The notes under the pieces are model-generated. The model worked only from the letters and a program-made list of their open reading frames with translations, made no database searches and was not told the origin of the DNA. The position numbers and the translations under genes are program-made. This document shows positions 26,187 to 34,910 of a stretch of DNA of 64,000 bases, in pieces. Origin of the DNA: Paenibacillus luteus (GTDB taxonomy: Bacteria > Bacillota > Bacilli > Paenibacillales > Paenibacillaceae); NCBI RefSeq assembly GCF_006542765.1, contig NZ_SKCD01000044.1, positions 62,001 to 126,000 on the forward strand, given 5' to 3'. Position 1 is the stretch's first letter. Each line of letters starts with the position of its first letter.

Positions 26187-28799
26187 ATGTTAAGAAAAAC
26201 AATGCTTGGATTGCTCGTGTCTATAATGATGATTGGAATATTATTCAATTCCTCAGTGTATGCCAACCCCAATCCGACGCCTACGGTGTCGGGAGAATTT
26301 CCGATCGGTATTTTCGTTGAGCCTCCCCCGCCAGATGTCACCGATGCTTCTTTTGCAGATATCCGCGCGATGAATGCCAATTTTATCGTAGCTAGCAACT
26401 TAAATACGACACCTGCCACAACGGATTGGGCTTTGGAGAAGGCCGCGGCAAACGATTTGAAATATTTGGTTACCGATACAGGAATCCGTTGGTACCGATC
26501 AGAATGGGTATCCCAAAGCAATGATGACGGTGGCGAAGTGTTTATTAGCAATACTCATTCCATAGGGCAATCCTTTACAACGCCTGCACAAGACGAAATG
26601 GCCATCTGGAAGCTTTCATTTAAGAAAAGCGGAGTGTGGCCGGCAGGAACTACAGCTACGGTCAGTATTTATAACGGCCCTGATAAAACAACGCTGATTG
26701 GCAGCTCAACGCTTACAGGACCGATCGTGACGAATTACCCTGAGTTTGTCATCAATGGCGCAACGGTCACCTCAAACACAAGCTACTATTTGGAGTTAAC
26801 TACAAACAGTACGTCAAATCTAGGCCCCTTCTTAACGAGTGATACGGATACGTATGCCGGAGGACAAGCCTATTCGAATGGTTCCCCGCTAACCAACGAT
26901 CTATATTTCCAAATGACGCTGCCTAGAGCAGGCGGAGGAAATTGGAGCGCTTTCTCGCCTACAAACGATTTAAGCGACGAATATATTGAGACTTTTGTGA
27001 ATCATTACAAATCCAATCCTGCTTTGCTTGGCTATAACTTGGTGGATGAACCGTTTGGCGATGTGTTTCCTAAGCTAAAGTCGGTGTCGGATAAAATAAA
27101 GGCTATCGATCCGGATCATATGGTGTATACGAATTTGTACGGAATATGTGAGGATTGCCAGCATTACTTTAGCGGTACGAATGATCCAGTAAACGGCGGT
27201 TACGAAAATTATGTTAACGGCTGGTTAGCAACCGATCCCGACATGATTTCGTTTGACTCGTACCCTTATTTATCCACAGGGTTTGATGAGAAACCTTATT
27301 ATCAATCGCTGGAATATTTCCGCAAGCAGTCCTTGCTAAAAGGCACCGATCTTTGGGCTTATATTCAAGCCATGTCTTATGACTACTTTAATATGGTAGA
27401 ACCAAGCGAGAGTCAATTAAGATTTCAGGTTTATTCAACATTGGCCTACGGGGCTAAAGGATATGTCTATTTTACGTACCATACACCGGATGGCATGGAT
27501 AATGGGTTGATTTTACCGGATGGCACGAAAAATAATACGTATGAGTATGCAAAAAATGTGAATGGAGAAGTACTGAATCTTGGATCAGCTCTTCTGTCGC
27601 TTACCTCCAAAGATGTGTATCACACGGGTGGTGTACCGCCTTTTGCGACAGCGCTGCCTTCGACTTATTTCTGGCAGCCATCGACTGCTGAGCCCGTGAT
27701 GCCAATGATTTTATCACGCTTTGAGAATGAGGACGGAAGAGAATTCGTTATGATCGTTAACAAAGATCTGGAAAATGCTTATACGCAGTCCTTTTCGTTA
27801 AGCACGCTTCCGGATTCGGTCAAAGAAGTGTCCAAGACGACCGGTTTGGAAGTGGCAACGACATATCATGCTGGAACAGGAGCGCTATCTGCTAGCTTTG
27901 CGCCGGGAGAGGGAAGACTTTACGCACTGGATGCTGCGGAAAGTGAACTGGTAGCGAATGACCTTACCGTTGCAGCTGTGACTAATACGGCAATCAACGG
28001 GATATTAGCCGGAAGGGGTCAGGCAGGGGATACACTGACTTACAGTATTGTGACGAATGGTACCAAAGGAGCTGCAGCAGTCACAAACGCAGCGACGGGT
28101 GCTTTCACCTATACCCCAAATCAAGGGGCAAGCGGAACGGATACGTTTACGTTCAAAATAAATAATGGGGCAAAGGATTCTAATATTGCAACGGTAACCG
28201 TCCATATTGCGTCCACGCTTCAGACGACGTTAACAGGAGGAGGGTCGGCCCAGCCAGGCAAGAAATTTACTGTCAAGTTCGGTCTCAGCGGCGCTGCTGA
28301 AAGCATCTATGCGCAGGATATCAAGCTGTCTTATGATTCTTCGGTTATGGAGTTTGTTTCTGCAAAGTCCATAAAGACGGGAGTCAGTCTTCTGCGAACG
28401 GTTAAATCACCAACGGGGCAGCTTCATTTCGTTATCGGTAGCGAGGGGGCTGGGAATGCAGTAACAGGAGATTCGGATATTGTTGAAATGACTTTCAAAG
28501 CCAAAAACATAACCCAAACAGCGTCGGGTACGATATCGATTACGAGTGCTGTACTTGGGGATGCTCAGGGTAACGAAAGCCAAGCTGCTGCCTCATCTAT
28601 TAGCGTGTTTATAGCTAATGAAGGCGACTTGAATTTGGATGGAGTAGTTTCCGTCGGTGACTTGGCCATCATGTCCTATCATTTTGGAAAAAATGTTAAC
28701 AGTTCAGACTGGGATCAAGCCAGAAGGGCAGATCTCAATCATGATGGGGTAGTCGATTTGCAGGATATGTTGGCCCTCTCTAAGAAAATAGCGGAGTAA
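26187..28799 (+). CDS. Secreted glycosidase-like protein with cohesin and dockerin modules
   Basis: An 870-aa exported protein. Domain order: Sec signal (1-26), TIM-barrel glycosidase-like core with beta-sandwich insertion (~30-590, paralogue of the preceding protein), a cadherin/VCBS-like beta module (~590-675, TYTPNQGASGTDTFTFKI), a cohesin-type beta-sandwich (~676-812, SIYAQDIKLSYDSSVMEFV), and a C-terminal type I dockerin (813-870) with two calcium loops, DLNLDGVVSVGDL and DLNHDGVVDLQDM. Both dockerin loops keep the acidic residues. A cohesin and a dockerin on one chain could link copies head to tail or dock on the SLH-cohesin protein at 51.4 kb. GAGGTG precedes the ATG. Substrate unknown. 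Confidence 0.8.
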   Translation: MLRKTMLGLLVSIMMIGILFNSSVYANPNPTPTVSGEFPIGIFVEPPPPDVTDASFADIRAMNANFIVASNLNTTPATTDWALEKAAANDLKYLVTDTGIRWYRSEWVSQSNDDGGEVFISNTHSIGQSFTTPAQDEMAIWKLSFKKSGVWPAGTTATVSIYNGPDKTTLIGSSTLTGPIVTNYPEFVINGATVTSNTSYYLELTTNSTSNLGPFLTSDTDTYAGGQAYSNGSPLTNDLYFQMTLPRAGGGNWSAFSPTNDLSDEYIETFVNHYKSNPALLGYNLVDEPFGDVFPKLKSVSDKIKAIDPDHMVYTNLYGICEDCQHYFSGTNDPVNGGYENYVNGWLATDPDMISFDSYPYLSTGFDEKPYYQSLEYFRKQSLLKGTDLWAYIQAMSYDYFNMVEPSESQLRFQVYSTLAYGAKGYVYFTYHTPDGMDNGLILPDGTKNNTYEYAKNVNGEVLNLGSALLSLTSKDVYHTGGVPPFATALPSTYFWQPSTAEPVMPMILSRFENEDGREFVMIVNKDLENAYTQSFSLSTLPDSVKEVSKTTGLEVATTYHAGTGALSASFAPGEGRLYALDAAESELVANDLTVAAVTNTAINGILAGRGQAGDTLTYSIVTNGTKGAAAVTNAATGAFTYTPNQGASGTDTFTFKINNGAKDSNIATVTVHIASTLQTTLTGGGSAQPGKKFTVKFGLSGAAESIYAQDIKLSYDSSVMEFVSAKSIKTGVSLLRTVKSPTGQLHFVIGSEGAGNAVTGDSDIVEMTFKAKNITQTASGTISITSAVLGDAQGNESQAAASSISVFIANEGDLNLDGVVSVGDLAIMSYHFGKNVNSSDWDQARRADLNHDGVVDLQDMLALSKKIAE

Positions 28800-28844
28800 T
28801 TCAATTGAAAAGCCTAGACAAGGTAGTACGAGGAGTAGAAGCAT

Positions 28845-31079
28845 ATGGAGTGGACATCGGAATGGATCTGGCGCTCGCAGCGCGTTAGAAAGAATGATTT
28901 TTCATATTTTCGCAAAGAGTTTAATGGAAATGGGAATTGGGATTCCGCTCGTCTATACGTATCCGGGCATCATTATGTTCAGGTCTATTTGAACGGGGAG
29001 AAGCTCGGCGGTTATGGTACCCCTGCACCTACGGATCCGTGGAAGAAGAAGTTTTTTACGGAATATGAAGTCAGTAATCAATTAGTCGTGGGTACGAATT
29101 GTATAACAGCTGATGCGCATTATTTGGGAGGCGAGGGACAAAATGTTGTCAATGGCTTGCCGGGATTTCGATTGGAGCTGCATCTATCAAGCATAAACGG
29201 AAAGACAATGGTCATAAAGTCCGATACAAGCTGGGACACATTGGTCGAAATGCCGCATCGTATAGGAGCGCCCTACCAACAAAACCGAAGGATTTCGGCT
29301 ATAGAAGACTATGATGCTAGAGTCTGGGACGAGACGTGGCGTTACGCAAACGGGAACCACAGCATGAAAACAGCCAAGGCAAAAAAGGCAAAAATCAGTC
29401 GTGATGATTGGCCAATGGTTCTGCAGACCATTCCTGAGGGGACCATTGAAGAGGAGATTGCGTTAACGAAGCTGGACCTCCATGGGGGAATGGAGGAGCA
29501 GGGGGAGTTTCCTCAAGTATTTGATGTCGGAAGAATCGTTTCTGGTTGGCCTAAGCTTAAGTTAAAAGGGATAGAAGGCATGACTTTACGCCTCCGGTAT
29601 TCTGAGAATCTGGACGCTGGGGGCAGAGTGGATCATAACGTCACGAACGAGAAATCGGAGCACTATTACGACCAATATACGATGAGAGGCGATAAGGTAG
29701 AGACATGGCAGCCTAATTTCTCTTACAAGGCATTCCGATACGTTGAAGTAACCGGTTATCCTATATCAATCGAGTCGGCAAATGAGCTTACCGTCTGCTT
29801 GGCCCATACAGCTATTGAATATGCAGGAAGCTTTCGTTGTTCCGATGAGCATTTGAATGAGCTTTACGATGCTTGCATCCGAACGCAGAAAAATAATACG
29901 CTCGGGCAAACGGTCGATTGTCCTCACCGGGAACAAGCGCAATATATCGCAGACACGGATTTGCAGGCGGAAACCTTGCTCTACAACTTCAACGCACTCT
30001 CTATACTAGAAAAGACGCTTAGTGATTTCGCCGATTCACAGCTGCCAGACGGCACTTTCCCTTTCAATGCTCCATCTACTTACGAGCATCCGGATTTTAA
30101 TATTCAAATTCCAGAATGGGATCTGCACTATGCGACGCTGCTTTGGAAGTTATACGCTGCTTCGGGAGACCTCTCACTGCTCAAAACCTACTACAAACCG
30201 CTGTGCCGGATGGTTGATTACTTCATAAGCAAGCTTGATCAGGCAACAGGTCTCGTTCCGCTGGATAAAGGCTGGCATATAAGCGATTGGCCATATCCTT
30301 CTGTGGAACATGAAGGGGACTTTCTTGCCGTACAGCAGATCAAGCTGCTGCAAGCGATCAGAATTGCTGGGAATATTGCGGATTTATTAGGCGAGCGTGA
30401 GGAACATAAAAAATATGTAGAACAGGCCCAGACGTTAAACGAAAATATGTATAAGCATCTGTTCCATAGCGAACGGGGCGCATTTAGGGACAGCACAAAT
30501 TCGAACAACACTCATCAAGGAGTTACTGCCATTGCCCTGTATGCGGATGCGCTTCGTGAAGAAGACCGTGAGAGAGCCATTGCTTATGTGGCAGAAAAAC
30601 AATGGGAGTGCCGTACCGTGCTGTCGCTGCCACTGCTGCAGATGCTGTTTGAGAATAACCGTGAGAAAGAAGCCTTCGCTTTATTGGACCGCAGGGAATA
30701 CCCGGGCTGGGGCTACATGATTGAGCAGGGTGCAAAGACGATGTGGGAAGGCTGGGAAGATATCGAGAGCCATTCCCATGCCTGGAACGGATATCCAGCA
30801 AGGTTATTACAGCAATATGTAGTAGGTATTCACGCTGATGCGCCAGGTTTTAAGAAAGCTGTCATACGTCCCTTTTTTCCTGATACGCTATCCTTTGCAG
30901 AGGCGACAGTCTGGACAGTTCAGGGTCATTTGTTCGCTAGATGGGAAAAAAGCAATGATGGCACTATTCGCTTTAAGACAACGATTCCTGCTGGGATAGA
31001 CGCACGACTGGAGGTCCGCCTCCAAGGACGCGATATTCTTATGAAGCTGGAGTCTGGGGAACTTGATTTCGTCTTGTAA
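28845..31079 (+). CDS. Alpha-L-rhamnosidase-like protein, GH78
   Basis: A 744-aa cytoplasmic protein of the bacterial GH78 family. An N-terminal beta-sandwich (FNGNGNWDSARLYVSGHHYVQVYLNGEKLGGYG) is followed by a second sandwich, then an (alpha/alpha)6 barrel with the hallmark QTVDCPHREQAQYIADTDLQ (about 352-371) that carries the general-acid region, and WEGWEDIESHSHAWNGYPARLL near the end. It hydrolyses terminal alpha-L-rhamnosyl bonds in pectin or other rhamnosides. It is 45 bases after the secreted glycosidase and shares its probable operon. No signal peptide, so it acts on imported oligosaccharides. Confidence 0.88.
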   Translation: MEWTSEWIWRSQRVRKNDFSYFRKEFNGNGNWDSARLYVSGHHYVQVYLNGEKLGGYGTPAPTDPWKKKFFTEYEVSNQLVVGTNCITADAHYLGGEGQNVVNGLPGFRLELHLSSINGKTMVIKSDTSWDTLVEMPHRIGAPYQQNRRISAIEDYDARVWDETWRYANGNHSMKTAKAKKAKISRDDWPMVLQTIPEGTIEEEIALTKLDLHGGMEEQGEFPQVFDVGRIVSGWPKLKLKGIEGMTLRLRYSENLDAGGRVDHNVTNEKSEHYYDQYTMRGDKVETWQPNFSYKAFRYVEVTGYPISIESANELTVCLAHTAIEYAGSFRCSDEHLNELYDACIRTQKNNTLGQTVDCPHREQAQYIADTDLQAETLLYNFNALSILEKTLSDFADSQLPDGTFPFNAPSTYEHPDFNIQIPEWDLHYATLLWKLYAASGDLSLLKTYYKPLCRMVDYFISKLDQATGLVPLDKGWHISDWPYPSVEHEGDFLAVQQIKLLQAIRIAGNIADLLGEREEHKKYVEQAQTLNENMYKHLFHSERGAFRDSTNSNNTHQGVTAIALYADALREEDRERAIAYVAEKQWECRTVLSLPLLQMLFENNREKEAFALLDRREYPGWGYMIEQGAKTMWEGWEDIESHSHAWNGYPARLLQQYVVGIHADAPGFKKAVIRPFFPDTLSFAEATVWTVQGHLFARWEKSNDGTIRFKTTIPAGIDARLEVRLQGRDILMKLESGELDFVL

Positions 31080-31082
31080 ATG

Positions 31083-31614
31083 CGTATCCGAAGGCTAGCC
31101 AACTAACAAATCTGCTTCCAAGAGTTGCTGCCAAGCTTCAAGCCGGCGAAGAAGTGGTCTATGTTGTCTAAGGCGATAGTATTAGTGCGGGGCGGCAAGA
31201 GTGGAGAGCGATGTCCTTCCCTTTCAGCCGGATCTTGTGTCATTTGGATATGGGATGAACGATCAGAACCTGTATGAACACGGGGTTGGCGTAACGCCTG
31301 AGGACTTTGGGTACAATCTTCGCCATATAATTGAAGCAATCAGATCGAATGGTGATACCGATATCTTGCTGGTTACGCCTTGCGAGCCTAATCCGCTCTG
31401 GCGCATACCAGTGGTGCCATAGACAGGTATTCGGATGTGATCCATCAGCTAAGCAAACAATATCACCTTACCGTGGCCGACGTTCAATTGGTATGGAAAC
31501 AGGAGCTAGCAGCGGGTAAAACGCCGGAAAGCCTGCTTTTAAACAATATTAATCATCCCAATGATTATGGGCATTTTATTTATTTTACGGCGTTTGCAAA
31601 GATGTTCAATTAAC
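31083..31614 (+). pseudogene. Broken SGNH/GDSL esterase
   Basis: Pieces of an SGNH hydrolase lie in different frames. The first (about 31108-31200) reads LPRVAAKLQAGEEVVYVV, a stop, then GDSIS with the catalytic-Ser block. The second (31201-31422) holds ESDVLPFQPDLVSFGYGMND. After a frameshift the last piece has NHPNDYGHFIYF with the catalytic Asp/His block. A stop, a short deletion and a frameshift make a complete protein impossible. Intact relatives remove esters from polysaccharides. It lies directly behind the GH78 gene, so the ancestor probably served the same cluster. Confidence 0.8.
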
Positions 31615-31673
31615 AATGGTAACTGCTAGTGATGACTTTAGAAGTTAATCTATTTGATAACATGTAGGCTATT

Positions 31674-31703
31674 AACCTCTTCCCATAGCGGCAGAGGTTT
31701 TTA
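31674..31703 (+). terminator. Rho-independent terminator
   Basis: AACCTCT pairs with AGAGGTT over a 12-base loop, then TTTTTAT. It closes the second cluster region after the broken esterase. Confidence 0.75.
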
Positions 31704-31852
31704 TTATGTGAACATAAGCTTGGATATTTAAGGGGGAGGAAGAAACGCAAGCTTGCTTTTATTTAGTATGAACGATGTGTTCGTTATTGTATGATAGATA
31801 ATAGAATGACTGCCACAATAGACATATTATTATTTAGCATATAGGAGGATAC

Positions 31853-32422
31853 ATGTCCTGGAGTAAATTAAAGCAAAATCTGGAGAGCTTTCTTTGCCCT
31901 GCGTTATACGGAAGGGTCGAATACCGTTCAACCAGTTACCGTTACTTACCTGATAAATCAGGTCTTTGTTATATTGCAGTAGATAAAAAGAACGTATTCA
32001 ATATGAGTGATGCAACGACTTCAATCCGATGGTATCAGACGGAGCTGGAAATAAAAAATGATTCAAACATCCAAATTCCTATCCAGCAGGAAGAAATAGA
32101 AGCGGTTAGAAAAGATACCAAGGGGGTCGTTCCGGAGGATCGTCTAATCGTTATAGCAAGAAGCAGAAAAATAGCTGAATATGCAAAAGAGCTTTTTTCA
32201 GCACAGTCAGCATTAAGTAAATCAAATTTTATTGTGGTAGCCAATCATTTTTTATCCGCTCCTATAGAGCAAAGCCTAGAGAGTAGGGATATCTTATTGA
32301 ATATACTAGCTTTGGTGGACAGAAGAGTTGGCAAAAAGCGAATTTTAAGCATGGCCGAGAAGATGAAGCTAAAGCATGCAATGGTGCAGTATTTTTATGA
32401 ATTACGGCGCAGCACGCTATAA
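31853..32422 (+). CDS. Conserved protein resembling the SF0329 family
   Basis: A 189-aa soluble protein. The opening WSKLKQNLESFLCPALYGRVEYRSTSYRYLP and the block DATTSIRWYQTELEIKNDSNIQIP match what I recall of the uncharacterised SF0329 family in Bacillota; the function is not known. The C-terminal third is helical and basic (DRRVGKKRILSMAEKMKLKHAM). There are no membrane segments and no recognised catalytic motif. AGGAGG precedes the ATG. It stands alone between two terminators or unrelated genes, so the context does not help. Confidence 0.6.
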   Translation: MSWSKLKQNLESFLCPALYGRVEYRSTSYRYLPDKSGLCYIAVDKKNVFNMSDATTSIRWYQTELEIKNDSNIQIPIQQEEIEAVRKDTKGVVPEDRLIVIARSRKIAEYAKELFSAQSALSKSNFIVVANHFLSAPIEQSLESRDILLNILALVDRRVGKKRILSMAEKMKLKHAMVQYFYELRRSTL

Positions 32423-32517
32423 GTATTGTAATATGATACAAATAAAGGAAAACGCTGTTGTTTGGGGAATATAATTAATTTATAAATAGACAAACAGCAG
32501 AGTTGGAGTGATCGGAA

Positions 32518-33450
32518 TTGAATGGAAAAAAAAGTTTTATGCTTCTGATGATAGCTATCGCATTGCTCGCAGGCTGCAGCACCAAGCAAGCAGAGAGAAC
32601 AGAGATTGCGGCAGATAGCGAATTGAGTGAAGCAGCCGCCGCTGCAGCATCGACATCATCGATCACGCAATATTTGGTCGTGGACAGCACAGCCCTAGGC
32701 AAGCAAATGAAGATTAACGTCTATGTGCCAAAAGGCTACAGCAAGGAGCGGCAATTCCCCGTACTTTATGCGCTGCATGGCAAAAACGGCAACGAAAACA
32801 CTTTTTTCTCGAATGGTCTTAATGTTAACAAGCGAGCGGACAAGCTTATCCAATCAGGTGAAATTGAGCCGCTGATCATCGTAGCTCCTGAGTATGACAA
32901 CAGCTATGGCATCAATTCATCATCCGTATTGGCTGAGAAAAACGAATATCGGCTGGGGATGTACGAGGATTATTTGATTAAGGATTTAATCCCCATCATC
33001 GACGCTAATTACAGTACCATTGCCGGCAGCGAAGGCCGCTATATCGGCGGTATATCGATGGGCGGTTATGCTGCATTTCACCTGGCATTTACCTATCCAG
33101 ATTTATTCAGCAAAGTCGGTGGGCATAGCGCAGCCGGTGGGCATAGCGCAGCCGTATGGAAGGACACACCGGACTATTTGTCTTGGCTGTACGAAGGCGG
33201 ACAAGCTCAGAGCGAAGTCGATCCGGTTATGCTTGCCGCCTCAACAGATCTTAGCGGTTTGAGCATTTATCTGGACCATGAGGATAAGGAACATCAGCAT
33301 ATCGCCGACGGGAATATTGCCTTGCTCGAGCAGTTGGATAAGGTAAAGGCCACGTATGAAAACCATATCAGCAGCGGGGGACATAATAACAAATATTGGT
33401 CATCTCAAATGGACAATTATCTTCGGTTTTATGCTGGGACGGAGTCTTGA
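32518..33450 (+). CDS. Esterase-D-family lipoprotein
   Basis: A 310-aa lipoprotein esterase. The signal peptide ends in the lipobox LLAGCS (Cys20), followed by an Ala-rich tether. The alpha/beta-hydrolase body has FPVLYALHGKNGNENTFF (oxyanion region), GGISMGGYAAFHLAF with the nucleophile Ser, and a late histidine in SGGHNNKYW. The family includes feruloyl-esterase and antigen-85-like enzymes. The TTG start follows GGAG by nine bases. An 18-base perfect tandem duplication encodes GGHSAA twice just after the nucleophile region. The substrate is unknown. Confidence 0.82.
   Translation: MNGKKSFMLLMIAIALLAGCSTKQAERTEIAADSELSEAAAAAASTSSITQYLVVDSTALGKQMKINVYVPKGYSKERQFPVLYALHGKNGNENTFFSNGLNVNKRADKLIQSGEIEPLIIVAPEYDNSYGINSSSVLAEKNEYRLGMYEDYLIKDLIPIIDANYSTIAGSEGRYIGGISMGGYAAFHLAFTYPDLFSKVGGHSAAGGHSAAVWKDTPDYLSWLYEGGQAQSEVDPVMLAASTDLSGLSIYLDHEDKEHQHIADGNIALLEQLDKVKATYENHISSGGHNNKYWSSQMDNYLRFYAGTES
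33118..33153 (+). repeat. 18-base tandem duplication inside the esterase gene
   Basis: GGTGGGCATAGCGCAGCC occurs twice in a row with no mismatch, keeping the reading frame and adding one GGHSAA unit. It looks recent because the copies are identical. Confidence 0.85.
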
Positions 33451-33456
33451 CGAGCT

Positions 33457-34071
33457 TTAGCTTAAAATGAGCCAGCCGAAATCCTCGCTGCGGTGAAAGT
33501 CGGGCTCACTCGAGTTTACCTTGGACCAGCTTCCGTAGTGAGGAAAGGCTGTCTCGTCACCGCATTTGTAGAAATTGCCGCGCAACTTTGATCCGGAGAC
33601 AGGTGAGAAGCCGGGAAATAAGGTGGAAAGCCAATCCATTGGAATACTCAGCTCGGCGGACCAGAATACTTTTCCATTTGTTTCGTCAATTCGATTAATC
33701 TCGGTTCGGATATGCAGCGGCGGATGATCCTCCGGTTCAATATAGAGGCGGTCAAGACGGTCTTTGCCAAGTCCGACGAGTAATGTACCGGCAGCATTCA
33801 TTTCCAGATTGAGGTAACGTGCGTCTCGATCCGGCGTGGGTTGAATAAAAAATTCTACGCAGCTGTCTCGGTATACCGGTTCATTCTGACGTGTGTAGCG
33901 AATGAGCGGATTTTCCTCGTAAACATGAAAGCTTAGCTGAAACTCTTCCTTCGTATAAGACAGAAAAATGTTGACCTCTGGGAACTGCGGAGCCTGCGTC
34001 CATTGATAGTGTTGAATCGAAATAGCGTCGGTTATGCTCCCAAAGCCGACAAGCGCTTTTTGATAGGTCAC
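33457..34071 (-). CDS. CBM9-like carbohydrate-binding domain protein
   Basis: A 204-aa single-domain protein of the family-9-like carbohydrate-binding fold (beta-sandwich). Recognisable stretches include VNIFLSYTKEEFQLSFHVYEENP, YRDSCVEFFIQPTPD, YLNLEMNAAGTLLVG and LRGNFYKCGDET. There is no signal peptide and no second domain, so it may act in the cytoplasm or is a free-standing version; this is common for the family in Bacillota. The GTG start has AGGAG nine bases upstream. It runs opposite to the esterase, and their stops are only six bases apart, with no terminator visible between. Confidence 0.8.
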   Translation of the reverse strand: MTYQKALVGFGSITDAISIQHYQWTQAPQFPEVNIFLSYTKEEFQLSFHVYEENPLIRYTRQNEPVYRDSCVEFFIQPTPDRDARYLNLEMNAAGTLLVGLGKDRLDRLYIEPEDHPPLHIRTEINRIDETNGKVFWSAELSIPMDWLSTLFPGFSPVSGSKLRGNFYKCGDETAFPHYGSWSKVNSSEPDFHRSEDFGWLILS

Positions 34072-34218
34072 TTTAAATCACTCCTATTAAATATGGTTGA
34101 TATAACCAGAACGAAGATGTTGATAAAAGCTTATCATAGAAGCGATTCACTGCCTATGCGCAAGTTTTAGATTTAATATGCAGAATTGATACTTTTGCCG
34201 TTATTTCTGATATAACCT

Positions 34219-34262
34219 AAACAGGCTTCCTTCGTTTCCAAACGAGGAGAGGCTTGTTTTTG
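34219..34262 (-). terminator. Imperfect hairpin downstream of the L7/L12-like gene
   Basis: AAACAGGCTTCCT with CGTTT pairs imperfectly with AAACG and GGAGAGGCTTGTTT. The T-run is better on the plus strand than on the minus strand, so direction is uncertain. It lies in the 349-base gap between the CBM9-like gene and the L7/L12-like gene. Confidence 0.5.
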
Positions 34263-34302
34263 GTCGTTGCCAAGCTGATCGATCTAAAATATTTTGTTAA
34301 GC

Positions 34303-34420
34303 AACATCGTCTATAACGGCGATAACACCAATCCTTCGCGTATATTAGGCTATGATGAGGAAAGGCGAGTCAAAGACATATATTTTTTTTAGGAAGCTCG
34401 CTTTTTGCAATAGCGGCGGT
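34303..34420 (+). pseudogene. Remnant of a pectin-lyase-like beta-helix protein
   Basis: About 30 codons read NIVYNGDNTNPSRILGYDEE then RRVKDIYF before a run of eight T and a stop. The pattern NPSRIxGYDEExxVxDIxF recalls the last coils of secreted beta-helix polysaccharide enzymes. One base removed from the T-run would continue as RKLAFCNS. No start and no ribosome site exist. It lies in an otherwise empty gap between two minus-strand genes. Confidence 0.35.
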
Positions 34421-34765
34421 TCAATAGTCGCTCCGCTCTAAGTGATCTACATAATCTTTGGCTTCTTTGAGGCCCGAACCGCTCGCTTCCCTGAACTCCT
34501 TGATGGCTTGAATCCTTTTGCCGGATGCAATAAGCATACGTAATCTGTCGTCAATGTTTGCTTGAGGGCTGACACGGCCCATATCCGGTGAAGAGGGAGG
34601 GGATTGTTGAAGTGGGTTCGAAAATCCAGATTTATCCCGCTGATGGTTCGGTGACTTTAGATCGAATTTTATTTCATTGAGCTGCCTCTGCAGGCGGAAC
34701 ACTTTCAGCAGCAGCAAGAGAGACAGGACGAGTGCGCTGAGTGCAATGATTTCTACGGTTTCCAT
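34421..34765 (-). CDS. Small membrane protein with L7/L12-like C-terminal domain
   Basis: A 114-aa protein with one N-terminal membrane helix (ETVEIIALSALVLSLLLLLKVF), a variable polar linker, and a C-terminal ~35-residue segment (RLMLIASGKR region, then IQAIKEFREASGSGLKEAKDYVDHLE) like the C-terminal domain of ribosomal protein L7/L12. Such single-pass L7/L12-tail proteins are uncharacterised. GAGGCG lies upstream of the ATG. It runs divergently from the iron module. Confidence 0.7.
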   Translation of the reverse strand: METVEIIALSALVLSLLLLLKVFRLQRQLNEIKFDLKSPNHQRDKSGFSNPLQQSPPSSPDMGRVSPQANIDDRLRMLIASGKRIQAIKEFREASGSGLKEAKDYVDHLERSDY

Positions 34766-34841
34766 TTGAAATCGCCTCTTTCCATAGGATAATTCATTAT
34801 AGCATAAGACATATTTGGACTTGATTATGAAAATATTTTTT

Positions 34842-34860
34842 GATAATGAGAATGATTATT
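34842..34860. promoter_or_regulatory. Fur-box-like site before the iron regulator
   Basis: GATAATGAGAATGATTATT matches the 19-base Fur consensus GATAATGATAATCATTATC at 16 of 19 bases. It sits 50 bases before the preferred start at 34911. Confidence 0.65.
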
Positions 34861-34910
34861 ACTATAATGAGAGAATTGGAAGCTGTAAATGGTTAGGGAA
34901 GGTGGACGTA

